NCBI GenBank assembly: GCA_005239175.1
Contig: SOPS01000005.1
Span: forward strand, 145,238-209,237
DNA: 64,000 nucleotides
DNA from: a halophilic archaeon SHRA6
Lineage (GTDB): Archaea; Halobacteriota; Halobacteria; Halobacteriales; Haloferacaceae
Direction: 5' to 3'
In this document: positions 24,686 through 32,590 of the stretch, piece by piece
Numbering within the stretch: position 1 is the stretch's first letter
How the letters are laid out: each line of letters begins with the position of its first letter
Notes under the pieces: generated by a model
Told to the model about the DNA's origin: nothing
The model's database searches: none
Seen by the model: the letters and a program-made list of their open reading frames with translations, nothing else
Translations under genes and position numbers: made by a program

Positions 24686-24810
24686 GCTGATAAAGAATTT
24701 TCTCCACGGCCCATAAAATCACTCCCGGATAGTTTCCCCCGTTTATATACGGACGTTAATCGTGAGGGTTCTCGACAGTGCTATCGATGGACACAGAACC
24801 GCCAAACGGA

Positions 24811-25479
24811 TCACCGATCGCGATCGCCAGACTCGTCGTCTGCGACGGTAGCCGCGATGAGGTTACGCATCCCGCGGCGCAGTCGTCCGCTCATGGCTGT
24901 TGAGGAAAGATCCATCTGCTCGGCGACTTCACTGAGTGAGATCTCCCGTGGCTCGCTGAAATACCCCGTCTCGTAGGCCAACTGGAGAGCCACCTCCTGT
25001 TCGGCAGTGAGCCCGTATGATCCCGCTCCGTCGGCGTCGTCGTTGCTGTAGATTTCGATGATATCGAGTCGAATGTCGTTTTCGCGGGTGTACTCCCAGA
25101 TCGTGCTGAGCGCCTTTCTGTTCGGCAACAACAGTCGGACAAGCCAACCATCGTTTTTTGTCTCGGTGTGAACGAGAACGCCGTTGACGTCAGTGACGAT
25201 CGAACTGATGAGCTTCGTTTCCGGGGTGTGTTTGATGTAGTAGATCCCGGTGTCGTTGGTCCAGTCGACAAGGCTGTGTTCTTCGACGGTTGGATCGTCC
25301 GCAAGTGCAGCCTCGACTGCGTCAGGATCGTCGTACTCGATGAGAAACGGGAAGAGTGCCGCGCCGGGATCGGTGTTTCCCTGTGTAATGACGCGGATAC
25401 TGACGCCATCGAGGCTCCGCAGCGTCGGAACGAGCGCGAGGCGTTCGTGTTCAATGTGTATTTTAGCCGTTATCGACAT
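24811..25479 (-). CDS. HTH-10 (bacterio-opsin-activator type) transcriptional regulator
   Basis: 222 residues from MSITAKIHIEHERLALVPTL; the ORF extends upstream but that part is not family-like. The N-terminal ~150 residues are the effector-like domain common to halobacterial Bat/DmsR relatives (AALFPFLIEYDDPDAVEAAL, GVLVHTETKNDGWLVRLLLP). The C-terminal HTH-10 domain has YGLTAEQEVALQLAYETGYF, EISLSEVAEQMDLSSTAMSG and RLRRGMRNLI. It lies directly upstream of the DmdA-like gene, same strand, 125 bases apart, which makes control of that gene plausible. Confidence 0.9.
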   Translation of the reverse strand: MSITAKIHIEHERLALVPTLRSLDGVSIRVITQGNTDPGAALFPFLIEYDDPDAVEAALADDPTVEEHSLVDWTNDTGIYYIKHTPETKLISSIVTDVNGVLVHTETKNDGWLVRLLLPNRKALSTIWEYTRENDIRLDIIEIYSNDDADGAGSYGLTAEQEVALQLAYETGYFSEPREISLSEVAEQMDLSSTAMSGRLRRGMRNLIAATVADDESGDRDR

Positions 25480-25637
25480 ATGTGTGGTCTCGGTTGTGGT
25501 GCATTCGGCGTCCAGTTTCGACGCGGGAGACGATCTGTCAGACAAACCGCCGTCGTCGATCAACTGAACCGGGAGTTCGTGATCCAGCTCATCAGTCGGC
25601 TCGTCTCAGTGTCGAAATGGATGCTCTCTGCAGCGGA

Positions 25638-25651
25638 TACTACTTATAGTA
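25638..25651. promoter_or_regulatory. Inverted repeat TACTA-N4-TAGTA upstream of the HTH-10 gene
   Basis: TACTACTTATAGTA is a perfect 5-bp inverted repeat about 160 bases upstream of the regulator start. Its core also reads as a TATA-like box (ACTTATAGT). The 372-base gap (25480-25851) holds no other convincing gene. An AT-rich patch with TATATATA near 25791-25798 is likely the promoter of the small gene at 25852. Confidence 0.4.
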
Positions 25652-25851
25652 CACATTCGCTCAATAAGGTTTGCTATCGCCGAATCCGCCACCGAGCCAG
25701 ACGATCAACCACGAGACAGTGAAAACCACTACCAAGAGACGTGGTATCACCCAAAACGCTCACAATTGTTCGTTGGATTATTTCAGTATATATATGCCTG
25801 TAAATATACGTGCATGAAGCTATCCGTGTCCATCCTCTATGTATAGATGTA

Positions 25852-26007
25852 ATGAGTAACGCAAAACCGCGTCTCCCAAAAGACACAGAGTCGAACGAAA
25901 TCTACCTCCCTGCGATGGCACTGCCGACATTCGATCGCGTCGAGCGGTTCCTCTCGAAGTTCAAGCTGCACGGCGTCGTCCGGATGCCGGCACGAAAAGA
26001 CGAGTAA
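25852..26007 (+). CDS. Small basic haloarchaeal protein, function unknown
   Basis: 51 residues: MSNAKPRLPKDTESNEIYLP, then AMALPTFDRVERFLSKFKLH and GVVRMPARKDE. It is net basic, which is unusual here, with an amphipathic helix in the middle. TATATATA lies ~55 bases upstream and GTAAATATACG ~45 bases upstream. The start at 25852 is chosen because the upstream in-frame ATG at 25810 lies within the promoter region. No family is recognised. Confidence 0.5.
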   Translation: MSNAKPRLPKDTESNEIYLPAMALPTFDRVERFLSKFKLHGVVRMPARKDE

Positions 26008-26139
26008 CTGTTCAATCGGCGTTCGCGCTTTCGGACGATCGAATCACAACCATTTTCAAGCAGTTATGATCGATAGCCGCTGCGCTGTCGAATCTGCGGT
26101 TTGAAAACGGGTGCGTTAGGTGGGTAGCGCCCACCAAGT

Positions 26140-26301
26140 ATGTCAGACGAGCACCCACACGAGGCCGTTACGGGACATACGCTGCGGGCTCAATTGGGCA
26201 CAGAGCCCAGTTATGATATATCATACCAGTGTGTTAAGTGTGGATGCGGAACTATCACTGTTTTTAAAAACAACCGGCCAGGACCGCTACGGCGGTATTA
26301 G
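26140..26301 (+). CDS. Small CxxC zinc-finger-like protein
   Basis: 53 residues: MSDEHPHEAVTGHTLRAQLG, then TEPSYDISYQCVKCGCGTIT and a short basic tail. The CVKCGCG cluster gives three Cys in six positions; with N-terminal His residues it could bind one zinc. Small CxxC proteins are common in haloarchaea and mostly uncharacterised. Its stop overlaps the 3' end of the convergent folD gene. Confidence 0.5.
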   Translation: MSDEHPHEAVTGHTLRAQLGTEPSYDISYQCVKCGCGTITVFKNNRPGPLRRY

Positions 26302-27191
26302 GGCAGATCGATCTCGACACCGGACTGCAGGCTCGCTGCCTTTGCCGTGTTGTACATCAACATCGCGATCGTCAGCGGACCAACGCCCCCTGGAACCGGC
26401 GTGATCGCGCCCGCCTTCTGTTTCGCGCTCTCGAAGTCGACATCGCCGATGAGTTCGTAGCCTTTCTCGGTGTCGGCGTCAACGCGGTTGATACCCACGT
26501 CGATAACCGTCGCACCCTCTCCGATCATGTCGCCGTCCACCATCTCGGGAACGCCCGCAGCGACCACGACGAGATCGGCGTTTCGGGTTTTTGCAGCCAG
26601 GTCCTTGGTTCGGGAGTGACAGACTGTCGTTGTCGCGTTGCCGCCGTCATCGCGCTGAATGAGCAGGTTCGCCATCGGCTTGCCGACAATGTCCGATCGC
26701 CCGACGACCACGGCGTCTGCGCCCTCAGTTTCGATATCGTACGCATCGAGAATTTTCTGGACACCGTGGGGCGTACAGGGCTTGTACCGCGCGTTCCCTG
26801 CTACGAGCCTGCCCACATTTTCGGGATGGAATCCGTCGACGTCTTTCATCGGGTCAATCCGGTTTAGCACAGTTCGTTTGTCCACGTGATCGGGTACCGG
26901 CATCTGGACGAGGATTCCGTGAACGTCCGGATCGTCGTTGAGTTCGTCAATCTTTGAAAATAGCTCCTCGGCCGGTGCCTCGGGGTCAATCTCGTGGTGG
27001 AAGCTGTTGATTCCGAGCTCCTCACAGGTCCGCTGTTTCATCGAAACGTACGTCGCGCTGGCCCCATCATCGCTCATGAGTACCGTCGCGAGGCCGGGTG
27101 TCTCATCTGCCGCCGTAAGCGTCTCGACACAGTCTTCGACGCCAGCTTGAATCTCCTCGGCCACTGAATTGCCGTCAATTATCGTTGTCAT
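26298..27191 (-). CDS. folD: Methylene-THF dehydrogenase / methenyl-THF cyclohydrolase
   Basis: 297 residues from MTTIIDGNSVAEEIQAGV. FolD interconverts 5,10-methylene-THF and 10-formyl-THF. Signatures: ATYVSMKQRTCEELGI (the catalytic Tyr/Lys pair), GILVQMPVPDH, DGFHPENVGRL, VVVGRSDIVGKPMANLL (cofactor fold) and ITPVPGGVGPLTIAMLM. The longer ORF to 27284 is not family-like. With Fhs, MetF and GlyA in the same window it gives a full THF-linked one-carbon set. Confidence 0.97.
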   Translation of the reverse strand: MTTIIDGNSVAEEIQAGVEDCVETLTAADETPGLATVLMSDDGASATYVSMKQRTCEELGINSFHHEIDPEAPAEELFSKIDELNDDPDVHGILVQMPVPDHVDKRTVLNRIDPMKDVDGFHPENVGRLVAGNARYKPCTPHGVQKILDAYDIETEGADAVVVGRSDIVGKPMANLLIQRDDGGNATTTVCHSRTKDLAAKTRNADLVVVAAGVPEMVDGDMIGEGATVIDVGINRVDADTEKGYELIGDVDFESAKQKAGAITPVPGGVGPLTIAMLMYNTAKAASLQSGVEIDLP

Positions 27192-27458
27192 GGTGAGTTC
27201 GTGTATGTATCCACGCCGGGGCTCCACAGTCGTTTCGGTGCGGGACGATCGCCTCGCCGAGGCACTCGCCACGACACACTGCACCCCGCGCGTCGAGTTG
27301 CATGCTATCTCGGTGCGATCGCGTATAGTTCACCATGTGGAATACTGCACCGTTTGATACCAGTTGTTGATAATACGATTTCTGCATTCAATGGCGATCC
27401 AGTAATAAACGGTAATACGCCGTCATTATATGACCCGTATTGAGTAATAAAATTGTAT

Positions 27459-27582
27459 TTTTGGCTCTGTTGAGATCCTCAATCGGAGATATATTCTTGA
27501 GGCGTGCTGAACACAAAGCGCGTATCTCGCACAGGATCATCTCCATATTCGACTCAGGTCGGGTTGGTCAACACAGGGCAAA
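27459..27582. repeat. Possible short element with imperfect terminal inverted repeats
   Basis: TTTGGCTCTGTTGA at the left (~27460-27473) is close to the reverse complement of TCAACACAGGGCAAA at the right (27568-27582), which reads TTTGCCCTGTGTTGA. The ~123-base interval lies in a 439-base gene-free stretch (27192-27630). It may be a MITE-like remnant; no clear target duplication is seen. Otherwise the gap looks like AT-rich promoter DNA. Confidence 0.25.
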
Positions 27583-27630
27583 GGAAGTGTATATCAGAAC
27601 GGATTTAGACTGGCGAGGAGGAAACGTTGC

Positions 27631-27792
27631 ATGCCCTCTGAAAAAACGAACAATACAATAGCTCTCACCCTCACCATCGTATTTGTCATCGTTACTCTCT
27701 TTTACGGGCTAATTGTCATCGATCGACCCTTCTTCACCAGTATTATCATCATCCTCGGACTCCCGTTGTATCTCATCTGGCGATACCTGTGA
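27631..27792 (+). CDS. Small two-helix membrane protein
   Basis: 53 residues: MPSEKTNNTIALTLTIVFVI, then VTLFYGLIVIDRPFFTSIII and ILGLPLYLIWRYL. Two membrane helices are separated by a short polar turn (IDRP). A good Shine-Dalgarno-like GAGGAGG lies 8-14 bases upstream, rare among genes here. Function unknown. It is convergent with the membrane protein at 27811. Confidence 0.55.
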   Translation: MPSEKTNNTIALTLTIVFVIVTLFYGLIVIDRPFFTSIIIILGLPLYLIWRYL

Positions 27793-27810
27793 TAGCCTTC
27801 GAAGGGGACA

Positions 27811-28557
27811 CTATCGACGGACCAACCAGATAAACGGGACGTAGATGTACCCGATCGCAGCCACAGGGCCGGTTACGTACAAGAGGGTCATGATATCTAT
27901 TCCACCGTAGATTTCGAGATATGGCGTGAGAAATCCAAGGGCGGCAAGCAGCGCTCCCACACCAACGAGGGCAGTGTATCCACGGCCGTCCGCGCCCGTC
28001 CAACGGTCCGAGAGTCGAATCACGGTGGCAGTTGCGATCGCTCCGCCATGGAGAAACATTAGGCCCCGGAAGAAGATCCAAATGAACCCTAGAAGGAAGT
28101 TCGGCGAATTAGGGGCCTCTGCAACGCCTGTTCGAAGGAGGTATTGGTCGCCGTTGAACTCAATGACCGAGTACCGAAATTCATCTGCGGGTCCCGGACC
28201 GTATATGAATTCTGACGGAAGGTCCTGCTCGTAGTAGCCGTCACAGACGAGTACATAGTTCTGACACACAATAGGAACGTACGTTGATGAGTCGGCACTC
28301 AGAGTTCGGTCGAACAGCTCTTGTGCCATCGGGGAGAGTTCCTCGTATTCATACGTGATGTCGTTGAGAGCGGTTTCTCCACCAAGCTCTAACTCGCCGG
28401 TGACGTTGTTAGCCGGCCCAGCTTCGACTTCGTGTTCGTAATTGTACGAATTTGGCTCATACCCCGGGCTGAAGGTTCCGGCATAAAAAGGGAGACCAAT
28501 AAGGAGGAGGGCGACCACGGTTGCGAACGCCACGAGGCCAGCGTTGTCAACGTCCAT
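27811..28557 (-). CDS. Haloarchaeal membrane protein, function unknown
   Basis: 248 residues. An N-terminal helix (VAFATVVALLLIGLPFYAG) is followed by an external domain of ~120 residues with two Cys (PIVCQNYVLVCDGYYEQ) that could form a disulfide, then about three more helices (FLLGFIWIFFRGLMFLHGG, TALVGVGALLAALGFL, LLYVTGPVAAIGYIYVPFIW). The layout suggests an extracytoplasmic sensor or binding loop. Similar proteins are scattered in haloarchaea without known role. Base composition here is somewhat lower in GC than the neighbours. Confidence 0.65.
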   Translation of the reverse strand: MDVDNAGLVAFATVVALLLIGLPFYAGTFSPGYEPNSYNYEHEVEAGPANNVTGELELGGETALNDITYEYEELSPMAQELFDRTLSADSSTYVPIVCQNYVLVCDGYYEQDLPSEFIYGPGPADEFRYSVIEFNGDQYLLRTGVAEAPNSPNFLLGFIWIFFRGLMFLHGGAIATATVIRLSDRWTGADGRGYTALVGVGALLAALGFLTPYLEIYGGIDIMTLLYVTGPVAAIGYIYVPFIWLVRR

Positions 28558-28854
28558 TATACATACAAATCAGATTCGTGAAACAGTGTATATCCTTTGT
28601 GGTCGCTGAATGAGAGATTCAACCTTTCCGTGAGATGTAATTGATACCGCGCACTCAATTCGCCTGTTCATCTACCAGATGATTCTGGCTTCGATGCGTG
28701 AATTAAACTAATTTTGTATGCTGAATTCACTCTCTGTATTCAGCAACCAGTACCTATCAATCTCTGAGTATTTCAACAGAACCGTATTGTCAATTACTGA
28801 CACAAATCGAAACTAAACCGCTGTAAATCCGCTTGCTCGCAGGCATCCGTCGTC
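28558..28854. other. AT-rich intergenic stretch
   Basis: About 300 bases between two minus-strand genes, clearly lower in GC than the surroundings. I see no convincing ORF, RNA or repeat. It contains the 3' flank of the BCCT gene and the promoter region of the 27811-28557 gene (TATATCC/ATTCGTG near 28570-28595). Confidence 0.5.
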
Positions 28855-30711
28855 CTACCGCTCTTCGTTGTCGAAGTCGTGGTGTAGTTGGATCTTCGGC
28901 AGCGCGTCGTACGCCTGCCGGACGATCGACGTGTGGCCTCGCTCAGACTTCCAAAGCGTCCACAAGAACGCGGCCATCGCGACGAGCGCGAGCAGCGCGA
29001 ACGGCCCGCCAGTGAGCACGGCGATCGACTGGAGGGTCTCGGCCCCGCCGACGAACAACACTGACAGCGCAACAATCCCCTGAAAACCGCCCCAGAAGAC
29101 GATATCGACGGTCGAGGGCGCAACGCCCGGGCGGGTTGCGATGATTGAGGTCACGAGTGTCGAGACTCCTGCAGAGGTTACCATGAACACGATAATCAGC
29201 CCCAAAAACAGGAAAATAAACAGCTCTCCGAGCGGCAGCGACGACAGCAGCTGAAAGCCAACGATCGCCTCCGAGCCGCCCGCATCGTTCACTGCCCCGA
29301 GAATATCGGCCCGCCCGGTGTGTTGAGCATGCAGTGACGTCCCTCCCAGGAGAAGGAACCAGACCATCGTCGCACCCGCAGTTGCGATCACACTTGTAAA
29401 TACGACTGTCCGGATCGTCCGCCCACGAGAGATTGCCGCAATAAACACGCCAGCGAATGGCGCCCACGAGAACCACCACAGCCAGTTCCAGTAGGTCCAA
29501 GCGGCCACCCACCCAGAGCCGTCTCCTGTATACACGCTTAGCGGCACAAACCCTGCGAGATAGCTGCCGATCGCCCCCGCCGATCGCTCAATCAAGAACG
29601 GGCGCGGCCCGACCGCAACGACCAACAGCCCAAAGGCAACGAAGAGTACCACCGTGAGAACCGCGATTCGGCGAATCCCGCGGTGAATACCAGTGATACA
29701 CGAGAGCACGTAAATCAGCGTCAGGGCCAAAATGAAAAGCGCCGGGCCAATTGCACCGGTTGTTACCCCCCACTGGAAGCTGATCCCCGCGAGGAACTGC
29801 TCGCTCACGAGCGCGATCGACGTCGCGATCCCGCCGATCGTCGCAAACACGGCCAGTGTGTCGACGAGCCGCCCCCATGGCGTGTCTGCGGCGGCCGCGC
29901 CGAAGATCGGCACGAGGATGGCAGAGACGCGAAGTGGTGCATCCCGGACAAAGACGTAGTACGCGATCGGGACTCCGAGAACAGCGTAGGCGCTCCACGC
30001 GGAGATCCCCCAATGGAACAACGAGTACGTCAACGCCCCGTCAATCGCTCCGGCGGATTCGGGGGCAGCGCCGATCGCTGGCGGTGGCGCGCTGTAGTGA
30101 AACAGCGCCTCCGCAGGACCCCAGAAAACGATCCCGGCAGCGATCCCGGCGGTGAAAATCAGCGTGACGTATATCGGATAGGTGTACGCTGGCTCGTCTT
30201 CGGGACCGCCGAGTGTGACCGCACCCCACGGCCCCAAAAGCAAGAGCAGGCAGTACAACACCGCCAGCAGGATAATCCCCGCTACAACGGGACCACCAAC
30301 CGAAAGCACGGTGTCTGCCGCGGCGGAGACGGCCCGTGTCGTCGGCGCAGGGATGATGAGCTGCGCAAGAAGGTAGACGAGAAAGACCACAACGACGAGG
30401 ATCAGTCCTTCCGGACGGTGATGTGCGAGAAAGCTGGTTGTCGCTGTGCGCAACCGTTCACGGCGGATCGTCAACAGCACCGGGCTTTCGCTATCGTCGT
30501 CCCCGTCTGCGTACGGCAGCAGCGAGAGATACCCGAGCCCGGAGATGAAAAAGATGAGGGCGATCGCAAGCCATGCCCGACCGGTTACTGCTTCCCCAAC
30601 AAACGTTGGAAAGAAAAACGCGGACAACACCGCAATGCCCGACAGAAGGAAAAGCGGGATGAGCAGACTTGCGACCGTCGCTTCCAGAGAATGGGTGTGT
30701 TGGGTGCTCAT
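28855..30711 (-). CDS. BCCT-family transporter, atypical
   Basis: 618 residues. After two N-terminal helices and a charged loop (YADGDDDSESP) not seen in standard members, the BCCT core begins near residue 100. The TM8 signature is WTYWNWLWWFSWAPFAGVF followed by ISRGRTIR. The usual GMGIGLMFF-like TM3 motif reads TAGIAAGIVFWGPAEALFHY, so residues tied to Na+ coupling in BetP are changed. Substrate (betaine, choline, carnitine or similar) is unknown. It starts 3 bases after the stop of a K+ channel gene, so they form an operon, pointing to an osmotic role. Confidence 0.88.
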   Translation of the reverse strand: MSTQHTHSLEATVASLLIPLFLLSGIAVLSAFFFPTFVGEAVTGRAWLAIALIFFISGLGYLSLLPYADGDDDSESPVLLTIRRERLRTATTSFLAHHRPEGLILVVVVFLVYLLAQLIIPAPTTRAVSAAADTVLSVGGPVVAGIILLAVLYCLLLLLGPWGAVTLGGPEDEPAYTYPIYVTLIFTAGIAAGIVFWGPAEALFHYSAPPPAIGAAPESAGAIDGALTYSLFHWGISAWSAYAVLGVPIAYYVFVRDAPLRVSAILVPIFGAAAADTPWGRLVDTLAVFATIGGIATSIALVSEQFLAGISFQWGVTTGAIGPALFILALTLIYVLSCITGIHRGIRRIAVLTVVLFVAFGLLVVAVGPRPFLIERSAGAIGSYLAGFVPLSVYTGDGSGWVAAWTYWNWLWWFSWAPFAGVFIAAISRGRTIRTVVFTSVIATAGATMVWFLLLGGTSLHAQHTGRADILGAVNDAGGSEAIVGFQLLSSLPLGELFIFLFLGLIIVFMVTSAGVSTLVTSIIATRPGVAPSTVDIVFWGGFQGIVALSVLFVGGAETLQSIAVLTGGPFALLALVAMAAFLWTLWKSERGHTSIVRQAYDALPKIQLHHDFDNEER

Positions 30712-30714
30712 AGG

Positions 30715-32010
30715 TTATTGGCGATCGTCTGAATCGGTCTGCGTGTTTGCTTCCGGTGGGGTATCTGGACTGTCCGGGTTGCTGACGACCGCGTCGGATT
30801 CGACGACGAGATCGGCTGCGGTGATCGATTTGAGGTCGCCAAGCACTGATTGGCCGAGCAGCCTTCCGCCAATGGCGCGGGGGTTGATGACAGCGTCGGC
30901 ACCGACGCCGGCGAGTTTCTTTGTGTGCTTGGCTTCGTTGGCCGCTGCGACAATACGGACGTCGGGGTCGACGTTCCGGACTGCAATGATCGCAAGCGCG
31001 TCACGACCGTCATCAGGGCCGCTAACGACGACGCCACGGGCATCACTGATCTGTGCATCCTCGAGGACAGACTCATCAGTCGGATCTTCGGTGAGCACGT
31101 TGACCTCCTCGTCCTTTAGATCGCTCGCAGTGGCCGCATCAGGCGTCACGACGACGACGTCAGCGTCCGGGGCGACTTCCTCGAGCAACGATTCCGTCAC
31201 GTCGCCGTAGCCAAGCACGACGACGTGGTCTTCTAAGAGCGTGAGTTCTGATGCAGTCATGTTTCCAAAAGCGGCGGCCATTCTGGACTCGATCGCCGGA
31301 CCGATGAGCGTCCCCACGGCAACAGTGAACGCGCCAGTCCCAAGCAGAATAATCGACAGCGAAAACAGTTGGGCTTCTGGGGTGAGCGGCGTGATGTCGC
31401 CGTAGCCAACAGTTGCGATCGTGACGATCACGTAGTAGACTGCGTCACCCCACGTCTCCAGTTCGAGAAACTGATCACGCAAGCCGTAGGAGCCGACAGT
31501 GCCGTAGATCCCAACGCCGACGAATGAAAACAGCGCGGCGATCTGCAGCGGTGATAGCTCAATACGCTGATCGAAACTGTCGCGATTCGCGAGCAACAGC
31601 GGGTACGAGGCGATTATCGCTAGCATAAGCGGAAAGTCCCGCGGTTGCAGGCTCACAAGCGGCAGCAAGAGGAGTAACGGGAGGGTGACAACCGCCGCAC
31701 GCCACGCAAGCCGCTTGCGACGGCTGAGCCCAACAGTAATGATCCCTAATAAGAACGCGAATAATACACCTCCGAACCGGACAAAAATCTCCGCAGCAGG
31801 CAGGATCGCTGCGACGGGGCCATCGGTCGGGACGGTCAGTTGACTCAGGTTCGAAAGTCCCGTAACGAACGAGAGGATGGTGACGATTCCAACGACCGCA
31901 ACGGCGGGTTTCGCACCAGAGATCTCCCTCCAGTCAATGAAGGAGACGCGGTCCGCTGGATAGAACACGTCCTCAAATGCGCGTTCGGGACTGTCGGGTG
32001 AGTCAACCAC
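30715..32010 (-). CDS. Two-helix K+ channel with RCK/TrkA-N domain
   Basis: 431 residues from a proposed GTG start (MVDSPDSPERAFEDVF). TATA CTTTTTATACG at ~32030-32040 puts transcription start near 32010, so the earlier in-frame starts up to 32088 lie inside the promoter. Several helices precede the pore, whose filter is TIATVGYGDITPLTP near residue 205. A Rossmann-like RCK domain follows (HVVVLGYGDVTESLLEEV, VVVSGPDDGRDALAIIAVRN) and a short acidic tail. The gene is upstream of the BCCT gene in one operon. GYGDVT differs from the usual GxGxxG, so NAD(H) binding is uncertain. Confidence 0.9.
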   Translation of the reverse strand: MVDSPDSPERAFEDVFYPADRVSFIDWREISGAKPAVAVVGIVTILSFVTGLSNLSQLTVPTDGPVAAILPAAEIFVRFGGVLFAFLLGIITVGLSRRKRLAWRAAVVTLPLLLLLPLVSLQPRDFPLMLAIIASYPLLLANRDSFDQRIELSPLQIAALFSFVGVGIYGTVGSYGLRDQFLELETWGDAVYYVIVTIATVGYGDITPLTPEAQLFSLSIILLGTGAFTVAVGTLIGPAIESRMAAAFGNMTASELTLLEDHVVVLGYGDVTESLLEEVAPDADVVVVTPDAATASDLKDEEVNVLTEDPTDESVLEDAQISDARGVVVSGPDDGRDALAIIAVRNVDPDVRIVAAANEAKHTKKLAGVGADAVINPRAIGGRLLGQSVLGDLKSITAADLVVESDAVVSNPDSPDTPPEANTQTDSDDRQ

Positions 32011-32168
32011 TATCACACGTTGTTCAAGCGCGTATAAAAAGCCTGCCGGACAATCAACCAAGCTAGCCCCGTCAGCTAATTGGCACAAAACATCAGACTT
32101 CGTACTGGTTGAGCAACGGCTCCCCGGCCGAGCCGGGTTTTAAGAAACCGGACGAGATACGTCCGATC

Positions 32169-32549
32169 GTGAAACGAACTATCAGCACGGACGACGCACC
32201 AGCCGCAGTGGGAGCGTACAGCCAGGCGACGACGAACGGCGATTTGCTCATTACCGCGGGGCAGCTTCCGCTGACGGTCGACGGAGAACTGCTCGACGAC
32301 GAACCGGTCGCCGAACAGACAAAACAGTGTCTGCAAAACGTCGAAGCGATCCTCGAATCTGAGGGCCTCGGACTTGAAGACGTGCTCAAAACGACAGTGT
32401 ATCTCGACGACATTGACGACTTCGATGCGTTCAACGAGGCCTACAGTGGCTTTTTCACCGAGGATCCACCCGCCAGAAGCGCTGTCGAAGTCGGATCGGT
32501 TCCAAAAGGCGCCGCCGTCGAGATCGAAGCGATCGCGACGACCGAATAG
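32169..32549 (+). CDS. ridA: RidA-family enamine/imine deaminase
   Basis: 126 residues from GTG 32169 (VKRTISTDDAPAAVGAYSQA). A GGTTTTAAG TATA box at ~32135-32143 is 26-34 bases upstream, so the mRNA is leaderless; the longer ORF from 32109 includes the promoter. RidA motifs: GAYSQAT, LITAGQLPL, QCLQNVEAILESEGL and PPARSAVEVGSVPKGAAVEI with the active Arg. RidA hydrolyses 2-aminoacrylate and related imines released by PLP dehydratases such as the one at 41015-42268. A T6 tract follows the stop. Confidence 0.95.
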   Translation: MKRTISTDDAPAAVGAYSQATTNGDLLITAGQLPLTVDGELLDDEPVAEQTKQCLQNVEAILESEGLGLEDVLKTTVYLDDIDDFDAFNEAYSGFFTEDPPARSAVEVGSVPKGAAVEIEAIATTE

Positions 32550-32563
32550 CGCGTACCGCTCGC

Positions 32564-32569
32564 TTTTTT
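32564..32569 (+). terminator. T-tract terminator after ridA
   Basis: TTTTTT lies 15 bases after the ridA stop, in the form of an archaeal oligo-T terminator, before the convergent fhs gene. Confidence 0.5.
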
Positions 32570-32590
32570 ACAACAGTCTCGAGATTGGTT

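Noticed and set aside
27440..27661. 73-residue ORF
   Set aside because: No clear promoter or family; it overlaps the start of the better-supported small membrane-protein gene at 27631.
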